Shown here: positions 14,797 to 23,625 of the stretch, in pieces
Position numbering within the stretch: position 1 is the stretch's first letter
Layout: every line of letters starts with the position of its first letter
From: Prevotella sp. UBA3294
GTDB lineage: Bacteria; Bacteroidota; Bacteroidia; Bacteroidales; Bacteroidaceae
Direction: 5' to 3'
DNA: 30,821 nucleotides
NCBI GenBank assembly: GCA_002361535.1
Contig: DETG01000102.1
Span: 1-30,821 of the forward strand
The notes under the pieces: generated by a model
Database searches by the model: none
What the model was told of the DNA's origin: nothing
Seen by the model: the letters and a program-made list of their open reading frames with translations, nothing else
Translations under genes and position numbers: made by a program

Positions 14797-15597
14797 TTAT
14801 TGTGTCTGTTGTAGATATTTTCTGCTGTCAAAAGAACGTTTCAGTACCTTTAAATAATAGGTAGGAAGAAAGACGAAAAAGAAATAGAGGTTGGCTTTCC
14901 ACTTCGGAAATCCTAAAACCGTTTCATAAACCTTTACATTATATTTGATAAGCGAAAATTTGTTGCTTGATACAGAAGAGCTGCGCTGACGATAATAAGC
15001 CAACGGCTCTTGTATCGTATAGGCTACACCCACCTGCTTGAGAATCTCGATGAAGAGAGCCCAGTCCTGGCGCTTGCGAAGAAGGGGCATGTAGTATTTC
15101 CGGCCTAAAAGCCGCGTGTCGTAGATGGCTGTCAGACATCCCACCTTATTGTCGTGTTTCTCCATCGAGAAAGTGATCTTCTCTGGTGCTATGACAATGC
15201 CAGTCTCCTTGTTGTTGGAGTCACATATAATATAGGATGTACAACTGAGGGCACAGTTCTTTTCTTCCATGAGGGCAATTTGCCTTTCCAATTTCTCGGG
15301 AAACCAACGGTCGTCACTGTCGCAGAAGGCAATGTATCGTCCTTGTGCCCGCTCTATCGACTTGTTGCGAGCAAACCCAGGACCGTTGTTGCCTGAATAG
15401 TACTCCACCTTCACCCTGCTGTCTTTCTCTGCATACTCTTTCAGGATAGAAAGTGTCAGTTGATCGGTGGAACCATCATCGGATATCACCAGTTCCATGT
15501 TTTTGTAGGTTTGGCTAAGGATACTGTCAATGCTTGCCGGGAGGAATTTCCCCGCGTTATAGGTAGGCATGATGACTGATACCAAATCTTGTTTCAT
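14797..15597 (-). CDS. Glycosyltransferase family 2
   Basis: A 266-residue GT-A fold inverting glycosyltransferase. The N-terminal half has VSVIMPTYNAGKFL (6-19), LVISDDGSTD (36-45), GPGFARNKSIERAQGRYIAF and the metal-binding CDSDDRW (DxD-like) followed by FPEKLERQ. The region around RQDWALFIE (about 175) supplies the probable catalytic base region of GT2 enzymes. The C-terminal hydrophobic, basic part (WKANLYFFFVFLPTYYLKVL) suggests association with the inner membrane. The acceptor and donor sugars are unknown. It is the first gene of a two-gene operon with the initiating transferase and has a consensus promoter 26-56 bases upstream, back to back with the promoter of the membrane-anchored beta-helix gene. 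Confidence 0.93.
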   Translation of the reverse strand: MKQDLVSVIMPTYNAGKFLPASIDSILSQTYKNMELVISDDGSTDQLTLSILKEYAEKDSRVKVEYYSGNNGPGFARNKSIERAQGRYIAFCDSDDRWFPEKLERQIALMEEKNCALSCTSYIICDSNNKETGIVIAPEKITFSMEKHDNKVGCLTAIYDTRLLGRKYYMPLLRKRQDWALFIEILKQVGVAYTIQEPLAYYRQRSSSVSSNKFSLIKYNVKVYETVLGFPKWKANLYFFFVFLPTYYLKVLKRSFDSRKYLQQTQ

Positions 15598-15622
15598 TTC
15601 TTCATTTTTCGGAAATCGGATG

Positions 15623-15653
15623 CAAAGGTACTAATAATTTCTGGTATGCCAAA
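15623..15653 (-). promoter_or_regulatory. Promoter of the GT2/sugar transferase operon
   Basis: On the minus strand TTTG (15653-15650), 19 bp, TACCTTTG (15630-15623): an exact consensus match. The predicted leader is about 20 bases. Confidence 0.85.
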
Positions 15654-15692
15654 ATAATCAAACGTTTACTTACTGTTAATTATAAACATTAT

Positions 15693-15724
15693 CTTGTGCA
15701 GATTATTTTTTTTTTGTACTTTTG
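15693..15724 (+). promoter_or_regulatory. Promoter of the membrane-anchored beta-helix gene
   Basis: CTTG (15693-15696), 20 bp, TACTTTTG (15717-15724). The -7 element is exact and the -33 element is one base off. It places the transcription start near 15731 and so rules out the upstream in-frame Met at 15696 as the true start. Confidence 0.7.
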
Positions 15725-15740
15725 CCAATCAGAAAGTGAT

Positions 15741-17825
15741 ATGGGTGAAGCTAATTACATTAACATAATAGGATTCTTCCCGTTGCTGGGATTGATGACG
15801 TGGTTTGTAAGTGCCCAGGTGCAGATATCGGAACTCCGTCTGCTCTCAGGATATTATAATTACAAATTACAACCTGTTCAGGCTGTTACGATGGTTACCG
15901 GTATGTTGTTATTACTGGTTGTCGTATTAGATATAGCGAGGTCTGGTCTTAATGGTCTGATTATATTCGAGGTCATGCTTGGCCTTTTGGTATCCATGAT
16001 GTCAGAATGGTTCCTTTCACGATGGTCGCCCCACTACCTAACATTAACTGTTCTTTGGCGTATTGTGGTGGTAGCATTGTTGGCTTGGGCTATAGGAAAA
16101 TGTGGGCAGCAGTCGCTTTTACCATTTGTGGTCATGGGGCTTTACCTCCGTAACAATCCTTTTGGTGTCGTACATGGGAAACCTTTTTTCTTGGCATATT
16201 ATTTCCGTCGTTCGAATGTGAGGCAGCCTGTATCAGCAGCAGAATCATCATTAGTGGAAAGGGGAAATGATGTTGATGTCAATCGCTATGATGTAACCGA
16301 ATATGGTATATCACCTGATACAGGTCGTGATATGCTACCTCTGGTTCAGGCTTTAATTGACAAAGTCGGACATGAAGGTGGTGGAGTCATTTTTTTTCCT
16401 CGTGGCCGATATCTTTTTAATTTAAGTGGAAAAAAACAGTTTTTACAGATAAACAGTTCTCATATCACATTGGAAGGAGAACGCGACAAACAAGGTAGAT
16501 TACTGACCGAACTGGTGAATGGAGGAACGACTATCCAAGGAAAGAGAAATCCTTGGCTTTCTCCTTTTTTTATAACCACCGGTGAAAGCATACAGCCGAG
16601 TAACATCTTCTGGGGATTAGACTTCCGTAAGCCCAAGGGATTGCATATAGAAAGCAGTTCCCTCTCCGATCCTGGAAGTGATGGAAAGATTCTCACTCCC
16701 CTGTTTGCCACAAGAGTGATAGAAGACTCTAAGGCTGGATCCTCATTCCTTCACGTTGAAGACAGTTCAGCCTTAAGTAAGTATGTCTTGTTGGGTATGT
16801 ATAATACATCACCTGATGCAGAACTCTTGAAAGACCTCTTGGGAGTTGATGAATTCCGCGAAGAATGGATCACGGCACGAAGGGCAGGAGAGGAGCAGGC
16901 ACCGTCTTTCCAATGGCTTGTAGAGGTCAAACGTGTCGTAGATAGGAACACAATAGAGTTGTGCCGTCCACTGCTACGTGACTGCTTGATGAAATACGAG
17001 CCAGCCATCTTCAATGTAGATATGCTTGAAGACATTCACATCCGTCATCTTCGCATTAGCAGTCGGTGGAATGGCTTGTTCCGCCATCATGGGTTTCCGT
17101 TGTATTACAGTATTTCCAAAACACAGGAGATGGATTATGGCTGGAATGCCATCAATATGAAACGGGTGGCTCATGCTACAGTTGAAAATGTGGAGATCAA
17201 GAATTTTACGAATCCGCTTTATGTCCAGGATAGTCGCAATGTCACCGTAGAACATGTGTCCATTAAGGGATATGATGGCCATCAAGGAATCAAAGTGTAT
17301 TGTCATACTTGCGACTGCCTGTTCCGGTATATTGATTTCTATTGTCATTTTGCCGATATGATGGGAGGAGAAGGGAATGCCTATTCCAATACATTCAGAC
17401 AAATACGCTATTTGAATCCTACTTTCCATCCTGTTGACTACGACTTCCATGGCTTTTCAGAAGGTCCTATGAGTCCTCCAGCATATAATTTGTTTGAACA
17501 GGTGTCAGGCTTTCGTTATATTAAGGGGGCTGGTGCCCCGCACATGCAACCAGCATGTGGCATTGGCAATACCTGGCGGCAGTGTGTCAGTGAGGGAGGA
17601 AGAAAAGGTGATCCGCTGTTCTGTGCTCTTTCTTACAGGGTTAGGCCGTGGCTTGAGAAATATGTTACAGCTATAGGTTATACAGTAGTTGTCATGATAA
17701 AAAAAAGGAAATTCTCTATTGCCTATGCTTTGTCAACATTTACCGAAAAGCTGTCTGATATAGACCACATGGGAATATCCCGTGATGTGCATCATATTTT
17801 CTTTCCTCAAACAACAATTCTATGA
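15741..17825 (+). CDS. Multi-spanning membrane protein fused to a pectate-lyase-like beta-helix
   Basis: A 694-residue protein with two parts. Residues 1-140 hold about five hydrophobic helices (near 8-25, 46-66, 71-92, 98-119 and 124-136). From about 180 on there is a soluble right-handed beta-helix of the pectate lyase/Pectate_lyase_3 kind: YDVTEYGISPDTGRDMLPLV, then GGGVIFFPRGRYLF, TLEGERD, and coil repeats such as VENVEIKNFTNPLYVQDSRN and VTVEHVSIKGYDGHQGIKVY. Such domains act on acidic polysaccharides as lyases, epimerases or hydrolases; no specific catalytic set can be assigned. The ATG at 15741 is chosen because the promoter overlaps the earlier Met. The gene sits inside the exopolysaccharide locus on the opposite strand, convergent with another beta-helix gene 8 bases away. 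The fusion to several membrane helices is unusual. Confidence 0.82.
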   Translation: MGEANYINIIGFFPLLGLMTWFVSAQVQISELRLLSGYYNYKLQPVQAVTMVTGMLLLLVVVLDIARSGLNGLIIFEVMLGLLVSMMSEWFLSRWSPHYLTLTVLWRIVVVALLAWAIGKCGQQSLLPFVVMGLYLRNNPFGVVHGKPFFLAYYFRRSNVRQPVSAAESSLVERGNDVDVNRYDVTEYGISPDTGRDMLPLVQALIDKVGHEGGGVIFFPRGRYLFNLSGKKQFLQINSSHITLEGERDKQGRLLTELVNGGTTIQGKRNPWLSPFFITTGESIQPSNIFWGLDFRKPKGLHIESSSLSDPGSDGKILTPLFATRVIEDSKAGSSFLHVEDSSALSKYVLLGMYNTSPDAELLKDLLGVDEFREEWITARRAGEEQAPSFQWLVEVKRVVDRNTIELCRPLLRDCLMKYEPAIFNVDMLEDIHIRHLRISSRWNGLFRHHGFPLYYSISKTQEMDYGWNAINMKRVAHATVENVEIKNFTNPLYVQDSRNVTVEHVSIKGYDGHQGIKVYCHTCDCLFRYIDFYCHFADMMGGEGNAYSNTFRQIRYLNPTFHPVDYDFHGFSEGPMSPPAYNLFEQVSGFRYIKGAGAPHMQPACGIGNTWRQCVSEGGRKGDPLFCALSYRVRPWLEKYVTAIGYTVVVMIKKRKFSIAYALSTFTEKLSDIDHMGISRDVHHIFFPQTTIL

Positions 17826-17847
17826 GAAGAAAACTATTTTTTTTCTC
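17824..17847. terminator. Possible bidirectional terminator between convergent beta-helix genes
   Basis: GAGAAGAAAA and TTTTTTTTCTC can pair around CTA, overlapping both stop codons. The stem is AT-rich with one G-U pair and runs of T follow on the plus strand, so it is a weak candidate. Confidence 0.35.
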
Positions 17848-19414
17848 TTATTTTTCTGACAGAACGATGGTTAACCCTTATTGGGTAATTGCAATCATGA
17901 AATGCCAATACACTGTTCGGGCCTGTTGAATAGGCTATGTCCTTTATGTCAAGTTTATGGATATAATTGGAATTACTATCTATTTGGTTTTTACTTATGT
18001 TAAAGAAATAGAAGTCCTTAACATCTTGAGGAGCAGTTATGGATAATCTTCTTATCGTCAAGTTTGGTAAATGCTTCTCGTATAATTCAGGACGATTGTT
18101 CTTGAAACTCCCCAATATTGGGATATGACAGATGCAGTTGTAATAAGATGGTACCTGGCAGATTACGTTTAGTGTACAGTCTTCCATTTCTATATCGAAT
18201 TTGGTGAATGAGTTGTATTCAGAATCAATCCTTAAAGGAAGGAAACGATTGAACAAACAATGGGTAAAAACTATTTTCCCATAAAATGATGACACACGGT
18301 TATAAACGTGGAAATCATTTGTCGTGTTAGTGAATGTGCATTGGTTACAGACAATATCTCTTCCGTAATAGTGTACGTCCACTCTGTTTACCTGACAGTT
18401 TTGAAAATAAAGGGTGTTTGCGCATGTAGTATTGAGCCCTCCCCGAATGGCAGAAATGTTTAGTTTGGAGAAGGAACAGTCCCAAACATTATTCATTTCG
18501 ATGGCATATCCCCAGTTGGTAATTCCGGAATATGTGTTATGAACGGTAATATCAGTCATTTGAACCTTTGCGCTATTTTCGATGTAAAAACACTGGTCAT
18601 GATAGAAACGTTTCCTTTCGTCAGTCTGAAGTTCAGTTATGACATGAATATTGGACAATTCTATATTGTATTGGAATTTTATCTGAATAAGATTAGTTAC
18701 TGCCGAAGAAGACTTATCCCTAATCAGATTAAGGTTTCGGAATATTTTTTGATGTAAACTAATATCGACATATTGACATGAAGGCGATGAAGTATCACGA
18801 TCGTAGGATGAAATAGGATTGTTCATGATGATATAGTCTTTAACGAAGAAAATATCCTTACGATAGCATAGTTGCTTGATTTTGGAGATTTCTCCTTGAC
18901 TGTTATAGTCGTATCTTGTAGTCCACAGGTTGTTATCTTTTACTATGAGCAGTTTGTCACCTCCTCCACCTGCCGATATTTCTTTTCCAGCCTTGAGTTG
19001 TTCATTCTGGATGATTATGTCCTTAAGCTGACTGTCTGTTCCTATTTCAAACAAGAATACATCTTTTTGGTTGTTCTTAATAATGAATGTACATCCATTG
19101 AAGTCAGTATGATCTGTTAGTTTGATGGGCTCGTGGTATAAAGGAATACTTATATGAAAGGTATCTCCTGGAGGATAGACGATGCTATCTCTTCTAACGT
19201 ATGCTTTCTGATGGATGATTTTGATTTTTTTCAGAAGATCTTCCGGCGACGAAGATGTGGTCAATGCTTCGTGTAGTTCCGAAGCATAGTCTGCTTTAGT
19301 CACAGGATCCTGCTGTCTGATTTGTCCTACCATAGATGAAGTGTAGCATGCTTGAATCAGTAGGAGAAAGCTTAGAAGGACCATCTTCTCTTTTCTTTTC
19401 ACGATTTTAAACAT
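17834..19414 (-). CDS. Exported beta-helix (pectate-lyase-like) protein, possible lipoprotein
   Basis: A 526-residue protein with a basic N-terminus and hydrophobic stretch (MVLLSFLLLIQAC at 11-23). LIQAC could serve as a lipobox, though Gln at -2 is atypical. The body from about 95 has the beginning of a right-handed beta-helix (YPPGDTFHISIPLY, DFNGCTFIIKNNQ), then many beta-coil repeats with clustered Cys/Asn: YAIEMNNVWDCSFSKLNISA, NTLYFQNCQVNRVDVHYYG, VCNQCTFTNTTNDFHVYN, FTHCLFNRF. It probably binds or cuts polysaccharide in the periplasm or at the surface. The start at 19414 overlaps the end of the GT4 gene by 8 bases; the open frame 24 codons further upstream would lie inside that gene. 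It is the last gene of the long operon. It is more AT-rich than the locus ends. Confidence 0.8.
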   Translation of the reverse strand: MFKIVKRKEKMVLLSFLLLIQACYTSSMVGQIRQQDPVTKADYASELHEALTTSSSPEDLLKKIKIIHQKAYVRRDSIVYPPGDTFHISIPLYHEPIKLTDHTDFNGCTFIIKNNQKDVFLFEIGTDSQLKDIIIQNEQLKAGKEISAGGGGDKLLIVKDNNLWTTRYDYNSQGEISKIKQLCYRKDIFFVKDYIIMNNPISSYDRDTSSPSCQYVDISLHQKIFRNLNLIRDKSSSAVTNLIQIKFQYNIELSNIHVITELQTDERKRFYHDQCFYIENSAKVQMTDITVHNTYSGITNWGYAIEMNNVWDCSFSKLNISAIRGGLNTTCANTLYFQNCQVNRVDVHYYGRDIVCNQCTFTNTTNDFHVYNRVSSFYGKIVFTHCLFNRFLPLRIDSEYNSFTKFDIEMEDCTLNVICQVPSYYNCICHIPILGSFKNNRPELYEKHLPNLTIRRLSITAPQDVKDFYFFNISKNQIDSNSNYIHKLDIKDIAYSTGPNSVLAFHDCNYPIRVNHRSVRKIREKK

Positions 19415-20531
19415 GATATAGCTGTTGTGTGAGCTTACCAATTCTGCTCCAACTGTAATGTTGCTTAAGCAACTCCCATCCTTCATTGTTGTCCTTGGCA
19501 GCCTTTACTTCTTCTGGATGATGGAGGAGCCACAAAAGTTTCTGGCGTAAAACGTCAGCTGACAGATGGGGAATCGTCCAACCTACTGGCGCAATGTCGA
19601 GGGGTTCTTTCAAACCTCCAACGTCTGTGACTAAAAAAGGTGTGGAAGTGGATATGGCAGTAAGCAATACACCACTTTGAGATATCGATCTATATGGTAG
19701 CAAATAGATATCTGTATGAGTCATCAGATAGTAGAATTCTTCATCGGTGATGATACGATCCTCAACAATGATATTGCCGATACCTTTGGTCATATTGAAA
19801 TCAACTCCTCTGTTCTTGCCAATCAGAAGCAGTTTGCAATGGGGGTTCTCATATAGTTCTGGTGTAGTTGCCCAAACCTCGGCTAAAACATCTACGCCTT
19901 TGTAATAGTATTGGTATCCAAGAGCAGAAAAAACCATTTTGCCATTTATCTGATAATGACGGTTGTATTCTTCCATTTGTTTTTCAAGTAAAACAGGATC
20001 GTAAGATAGATTGAGCAGCCCGTGGTCAATCACCTTGATCTTTGCTTCGGGTATGTCAAACAATTGGAGTAGCTCACGCTTAGTGGAGTTGGTATGCACG
20101 ATAATGCTGTCAGCTGCCCGATACATTTTCTGATAGGCAGAATAATGCCTTTTGCCAGTGTCATGAGGAAGAATATTATGCGCTGTAAAGACAATTCTGC
20201 ACCCTGTAATTCTTTTTATTATTTTAATGTACACTACATCAAAAGTGGGAATACGTAGCCATTGCAGATGGAGCACTTCTGGATGTAATCTCATGATGAG
20301 GAAAAACGCTACAAAATACGAGTACAGATAGCTGATCGCTTTGCTGATGTTGTTTTTTTTGTTGTTATAATAAAATATTTTATACTGTTTGATATGTGGG
20401 GGGAGAGCCTTGTAGTCATAAAAAGCCGAACACAGATAATGTATATTCCCTTCTATCTGAGACAGCAGACTATGGTCATAAATGGCTAAGTTCCTGATTG
20501 ACTGTGGATCTATATAAACGATATTTCTCAT
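19407..20531 (-). CDS. Glycosyltransferase family 4-like
   Basis: A 374-residue GT-B fold glycosyltransferase. The N-terminal domain has LHLQWLRIPTFDVVYIK, IVFTAHNILPHDTG and ADSIIVHTNSTKRELLQLF. The C-terminal domain has MVFSALGYQYYYKGVDVLAE and CKLLLIGKNRG, plus the nucleotide-sugar-binding region YLLPYRSISQSGVLLTAIS followed by TPFLVTDVGGLKE (E-x7-E-like region with Ser/Gln replacing the first acidic residue of the usual motif). This is the retaining GT4 arrangement. Its start ATG overlaps the stop of the WbsX-like gene (TAATG) and its end overlaps the beta-helix gene by 8 bases, so translation is coupled through this part of the operon. Sugar specificity unknown. Confidence 0.9.
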   Translation of the reverse strand: MRNIVYIDPQSIRNLAIYDHSLLSQIEGNIHYLCSAFYDYKALPPHIKQYKIFYYNNKKNNISKAISYLYSYFVAFFLIMRLHPEVLHLQWLRIPTFDVVYIKIIKRITGCRIVFTAHNILPHDTGKRHYSAYQKMYRAADSIIVHTNSTKRELLQLFDIPEAKIKVIDHGLLNLSYDPVLLEKQMEEYNRHYQINGKMVFSALGYQYYYKGVDVLAEVWATTPELYENPHCKLLLIGKNRGVDFNMTKGIGNIIVEDRIITDEEFYYLMTHTDIYLLPYRSISQSGVLLTAISTSTPFLVTDVGGLKEPLDIAPVGWTIPHLSADVLRQKLLWLLHHPEEVKAAKDNNEGWELLKQHYSWSRIGKLTQQLYHV

Positions 20532-21676
20532 TAGAAAATGGCATTTTTAATTGCATTTAAATAACCATGACCATATCTGGTGTCTGGTTCAACGTAATTA
20601 CCTTCTGCCCACTCATTCCAAGAACGAAGAAACAGGATTTTATGTTCTTCGCTTTTACCATTGATGAGCCGCAGGGCATGTTCAATGTGCTTTTGGAAAT
20701 TTTCTGGTGTGGCATTGATATAGATGCCATCCTTTGCACCAGAACGTGGACTTCTATCCCATTGTGGCATGATGGTAGGGAAGATGTTCTCCCAGGAATC
20801 CTCTTTGGCATAATAATGGGGCATTACTTTCGCATAATTGTAGCGTAGGGCAGGAAGCCAGGGACAATATTTTTGGGCCGTTGTAAGTGCCAATCGCATA
20901 TATTTGCCTTGATAGATCATCTCTGCAAGTGGACGTCCGTCAGGATTAAGAGCGTCAAAACCTAAGGAAAGCAGGCTATTATATACCTCGGCACTACTCT
21001 TTACATTAGGAAGCACCCTCTCTATGGTTCCATCAGCTCGACGGCGTTTGGTTGTGGTTGGTTTACATAGTCCAACGAAAAAGATATCTCCTATTCCGTT
21101 CTCCGATGCCAATTTGCGCCATGTTTCAATGAATCGTGAGACATCTGAGAAATTATATGGGTCGTAAATAGAAAATAAAGGCTTTCCGTCCACTTTGATA
21201 TATCGATGGTCGCGGAAGGCTGGAAGGCAGTACGTAAAATGGGAGATATAGTCTTCTATGCCAGGATATTCTTGCTTTGCAATAATCCTATTACCCCCCT
21301 TTTTCTGCCATGTAGAGGTAGTCCAGTCATGATTGGCCCAGGTGAGAGCAAAAGGATAGTCTGGCTTTCCCGAGGCAAGTACTTCTTCAAAGGGGCGTTG
21401 AAGCAGTTTTTTCCCATTCCCAAACCAATAATGCCAGTAGGAGAAACCCTCGATGCCGGCTTCCCGTGCCATCTCTGCTTGTTGCATGCGGACCTCAGGT
21501 AATCTTAAGTCATAAAAGCCCAGATCGGCAGGAATACGGGGCTGATAGTGACCTCGGAATAGCGGCTTGGCTTGAGCCACATTGGTCCATTCTGTGAATC
21601 CTGGCCCCCACGCCTCGTCATTCTCCGGGATAGGATGGAATTGGGGTAAATAATACGCTATTATTCTTGCTTTCAT
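20531..21676 (-). CDS. WbsX-like glycan-processing protein (GH99-like fold)
   Basis: A 381-residue protein beginning MKARIIAYYLPQFHPIPEND with the motifs EAWGPGFTEWTNVAQAKPLF, GFSYWHYWFGNGKKLL, ALTWANHDW and, near the end, FLRSWNEWAEGNYVEPD. This is the WbsX family (PF14307), found in O-antigen and capsule loci and listed both as glycosyltransferase and as GH99-like glycosidase; biochemical proof for the transferase role is limited as far as I know. Fifty-seven more codons are open upstream, but they lie within the acyltransferase gene and have no family features, so I start at 21676, which is 1 base past the acyltransferase stop. It shares the operon with GT4 and Wzy. Confidence 0.9.
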   Translation of the reverse strand: MKARIIAYYLPQFHPIPENDEAWGPGFTEWTNVAQAKPLFRGHYQPRIPADLGFYDLRLPEVRMQQAEMAREAGIEGFSYWHYWFGNGKKLLQRPFEEVLASGKPDYPFALTWANHDWTTSTWQKKGGNRIIAKQEYPGIEDYISHFTYCLPAFRDHRYIKVDGKPLFSIYDPYNFSDVSRFIETWRKLASENGIGDIFFVGLCKPTTTKRRRADGTIERVLPNVKSSAEVYNSLLSLGFDALNPDGRPLAEMIYQGKYMRLALTTAQKYCPWLPALRYNYAKVMPHYYAKEDSWENIFPTIMPQWDRSPRSGAKDGIYINATPENFQKHIEHALRLINGKSEEHKILFLRSWNEWAEGNYVEPDTRYGHGYLNAIKNAIF

Positions 21677-21677
21677 A

Positions 21678-22313
21678 TTATATGTCTTTATCTGGTTCTT
21701 TGATGACATTCGCCGGAATGCCAGCTGCGACACAAAAGGCTGGAATGTCGTGTGTAATGATGCTATTGGCACCAATAATGGCTCCATCGCCAATAGTAAC
21801 TCCTGGCATAACGCATACATTATTACCCAGCCATACATTATTTCCAATGACGACAGGGCCTTTGCTGTGAAGGGATCGTTTTACAGGAGGAACACACATG
21901 TCTTCTGGGGTTGAGCTGCCGTGAGAATTGTCGGTTATAAGCACGTTGGTTCCCGTGAGCAAATGGTTTCCTATGCGTATGCTGTTGATAGCGGTAATGT
22001 GTGAGCCTTCGCGTATCAGGCAATCGTCACCAATGATGATTGACGGTGTATTAGCATTGACACATCGTGCTGTAAGCTGAATGTGTTTGCCCAAAACAGT
22101 ACCATTGCCAATCTGTATGTATTGAGCACCCATAAGCATCAGTGGCTTCCATTTGATGACAGAATTTCCAAGATGTTTAAACCGACGTCTTAGATATGCT
22201 GTATATATTCGGTTCTTTACTACCTCAAAGCTATGTGATATTGTTCGAGGGTAGATATACGACAGAATGGAGCCGATGATGTTGCAACAATAAATAAAAA
22301 TTATTTTTATCAT
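21678..22313 (-). CDS. Left-handed beta-helix acyltransferase
   Basis: A 211-residue hexapeptide-repeat (LbH) transferase of the WbbJ/maltose O-acetyltransferase type. The N-terminal hydrophobic segment (MIKIIFIYCCNIIGSILSYI) is unusual for this soluble family and may tie it to the membrane. Hexapeptide turns run from about 66: IQIGNGTVLGKHIQL, IIIGDDCLIREGSHI, SIRIGNHLLTGTNVLI, then TDNSHGS with the expected catalytic His, and PVVIGNNVWLGNNVCVMPGV followed by TIGDGAIIGANSIITHDI. It likely adds an acetyl group from acetyl-CoA to a sugar of the repeat unit. It lies 7 bases after the Wzy gene and 1 base before WbsX, within the long operon. Confidence 0.9.
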   Translation of the reverse strand: MIKIIFIYCCNIIGSILSYIYPRTISHSFEVVKNRIYTAYLRRRFKHLGNSVIKWKPLMLMGAQYIQIGNGTVLGKHIQLTARCVNANTPSIIIGDDCLIREGSHITAINSIRIGNHLLTGTNVLITDNSHGSSTPEDMCVPPVKRSLHSKGPVVIGNNVWLGNNVCVMPGVTIGDGAIIGANSIITHDIPAFCVAAGIPANVIKEPDKDI

Positions 22314-22320
22314 AGGTATA

Positions 22321-23625
22321 TCAGTAATGTCTGGTTATCAGAGGATATTTCTGCATTAACGTATCGTGATATCTTAGGTAGGTATATAGAAGGGCGAATG
22401 CAATGATGCGTAAGTTTCCCGTGTCGGAAAAAGAAAACAAGGTCATTCCACCTTGCATGCAGACACAGATGGTGAAGAAAAGCAGCAAGAGCTGATGTAG
22501 CTTTATGGTACCTCCTCTCACTCTTATTTGGGAAAGGACCCACAAATTGAATATGACGAAGATGACAGTGGCAAGATAGGGACCGAAGTCGATGGTGAAG
22601 TCACCAACGAATGTGGAGAAAAGATTGTCGTCAAGATCCAGATTGTGATATTTCTCACGTCTTTCAACAAAATTTTTGGGAGTATCATGGTCTATAAGAC
22701 GTTTGAATAAGTTAAGTGTCCTGTCACCATATCGGATTCCACCGGCATCCAGTCCATGGTTGTTAAAGTATAGGTTCCCCTGTCCGATATACCAGTTAAT
22801 GTAGTCGCTAACAGCTGTCTTTTCTTTTTGGTATCGGCTAAGGGTAATTGCGGCAATAGGTAGTGATAGCATGATAACAGCGAATATACCAATTACGTTT
22901 ACAGCCTTGTTGATTCGTGCGTTAAGATAGCGTCTGAATAGCATATAGCCAACAATAATTGTGAGAAAATTGATAATAACTACACCGCGTTGCCCTCTCA
23001 TGATGGGCATGAGGAGGCCTATGACCAATGAAAGCAAGAGAGTTATCGTCAGATAATGGTTCCTTTTATTGACGGATAAAAAATAGAAAGAGATAAACAC
23101 TGAAATTTCAAAAAAAGTGTTGTATATGATAGATGGGATATTTTGTATTGCTGATCCAGAATCAACAGCACCCTGAAGCTGTTCTTCGTATGCATCTTTC
23201 CCAGCATCATTGTCAAGAAAAAGCATAACAAGACCCTCTTTAAAATGAGTTATAATATGAGGTGTCAAAATGACTGCACATGTAATAACCAGGATGCTGA
23301 TTGCCATTAACACGACGCTTTTTGGACTCTCAATATCTTTTCCTGGGTAGAAATGGTGATAGATAGTAGGTGAGAGTGCAATCATCAGCATGAGATATAA
23401 ATAGATGAAAGGGAACAGCCGAAGGGGATCGTAAAGGTAATCCACAAAGAATTCAACGGGTTCATTATATGTGAGAATGGAGAAAAAAGCATAGCCGATA
23501 TAGCTGAGTATGATAGTGCTGCCAGCATCTACTTCATGATGCTTGCTTTGATACCATACAAAAGTGACAATCCACACGAGTAGGTATCCAATCATTAATA
23601 TATTATCGTAAACTATCTGTTGCAT
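22321..23625 (-). CDS. Oligosaccharide repeat unit polymerase (Wzy-type)
   Basis: A 434-residue integral membrane protein with about ten or more hydrophobic helices, the first at 8-25 (NILMIGYLLVWIVTFVW). A large hydrophilic periplasmic-type loop sits at about 265-345 (YQKEKTAVSDYINWYIGQGN, GGIRYGDRTLNLFKRLID) before the last helices. Sequence conservation among Wzy proteins is very low, so the call rests on topology, length and on its place between flippase and transferase genes. It would link lipid-bound repeat units at the periplasmic face of the inner membrane. Its first base is shared with the last of the Wzx gene, so the two are likely translationally coupled. Confidence 0.85.
   Translation of the reverse strand: MQQIVYDNILMIGYLLVWIVTFVWYQSKHHEVDAGSTIILSYIGYAFFSILTYNEPVEFFVDYLYDPLRLFPFIYLYLMLMIALSPTIYHHFYPGKDIESPKSVVLMAISILVITCAVILTPHIITHFKEGLVMLFLDNDAGKDAYEEQLQGAVDSGSAIQNIPSIIYNTFFEISVFISFYFLSVNKRNHYLTITLLLSLVIGLLMPIMRGQRGVVIINFLTIIVGYMLFRRYLNARINKAVNVIGIFAVIMLSLPIAAITLSRYQKEKTAVSDYINWYIGQGNLYFNNHGLDAGGIRYGDRTLNLFKRLIDHDTPKNFVERREKYHNLDLDDNLFSTFVGDFTIDFGPYLATVIFVIFNLWVLSQIRVRGGTIKLHQLLLLFFTICVCMQGGMTLFSFSDTGNLRIIAFALLYTYLRYHDTLMQKYPLITRHY

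Noticed and set aside
15696..15740. Upstream Met of the membrane-anchored beta-helix protein
   Set aside because: It lies within the promoter (between the -33 and -7 elements), so it would not be in the message.
21677..21847. Longer N-terminus for the WbsX-like protein
   Set aside because: These 57 codons lie inside the acyltransferase gene and show no family sequence; the family start MKARIIAYYLPQFHP is at 21676.
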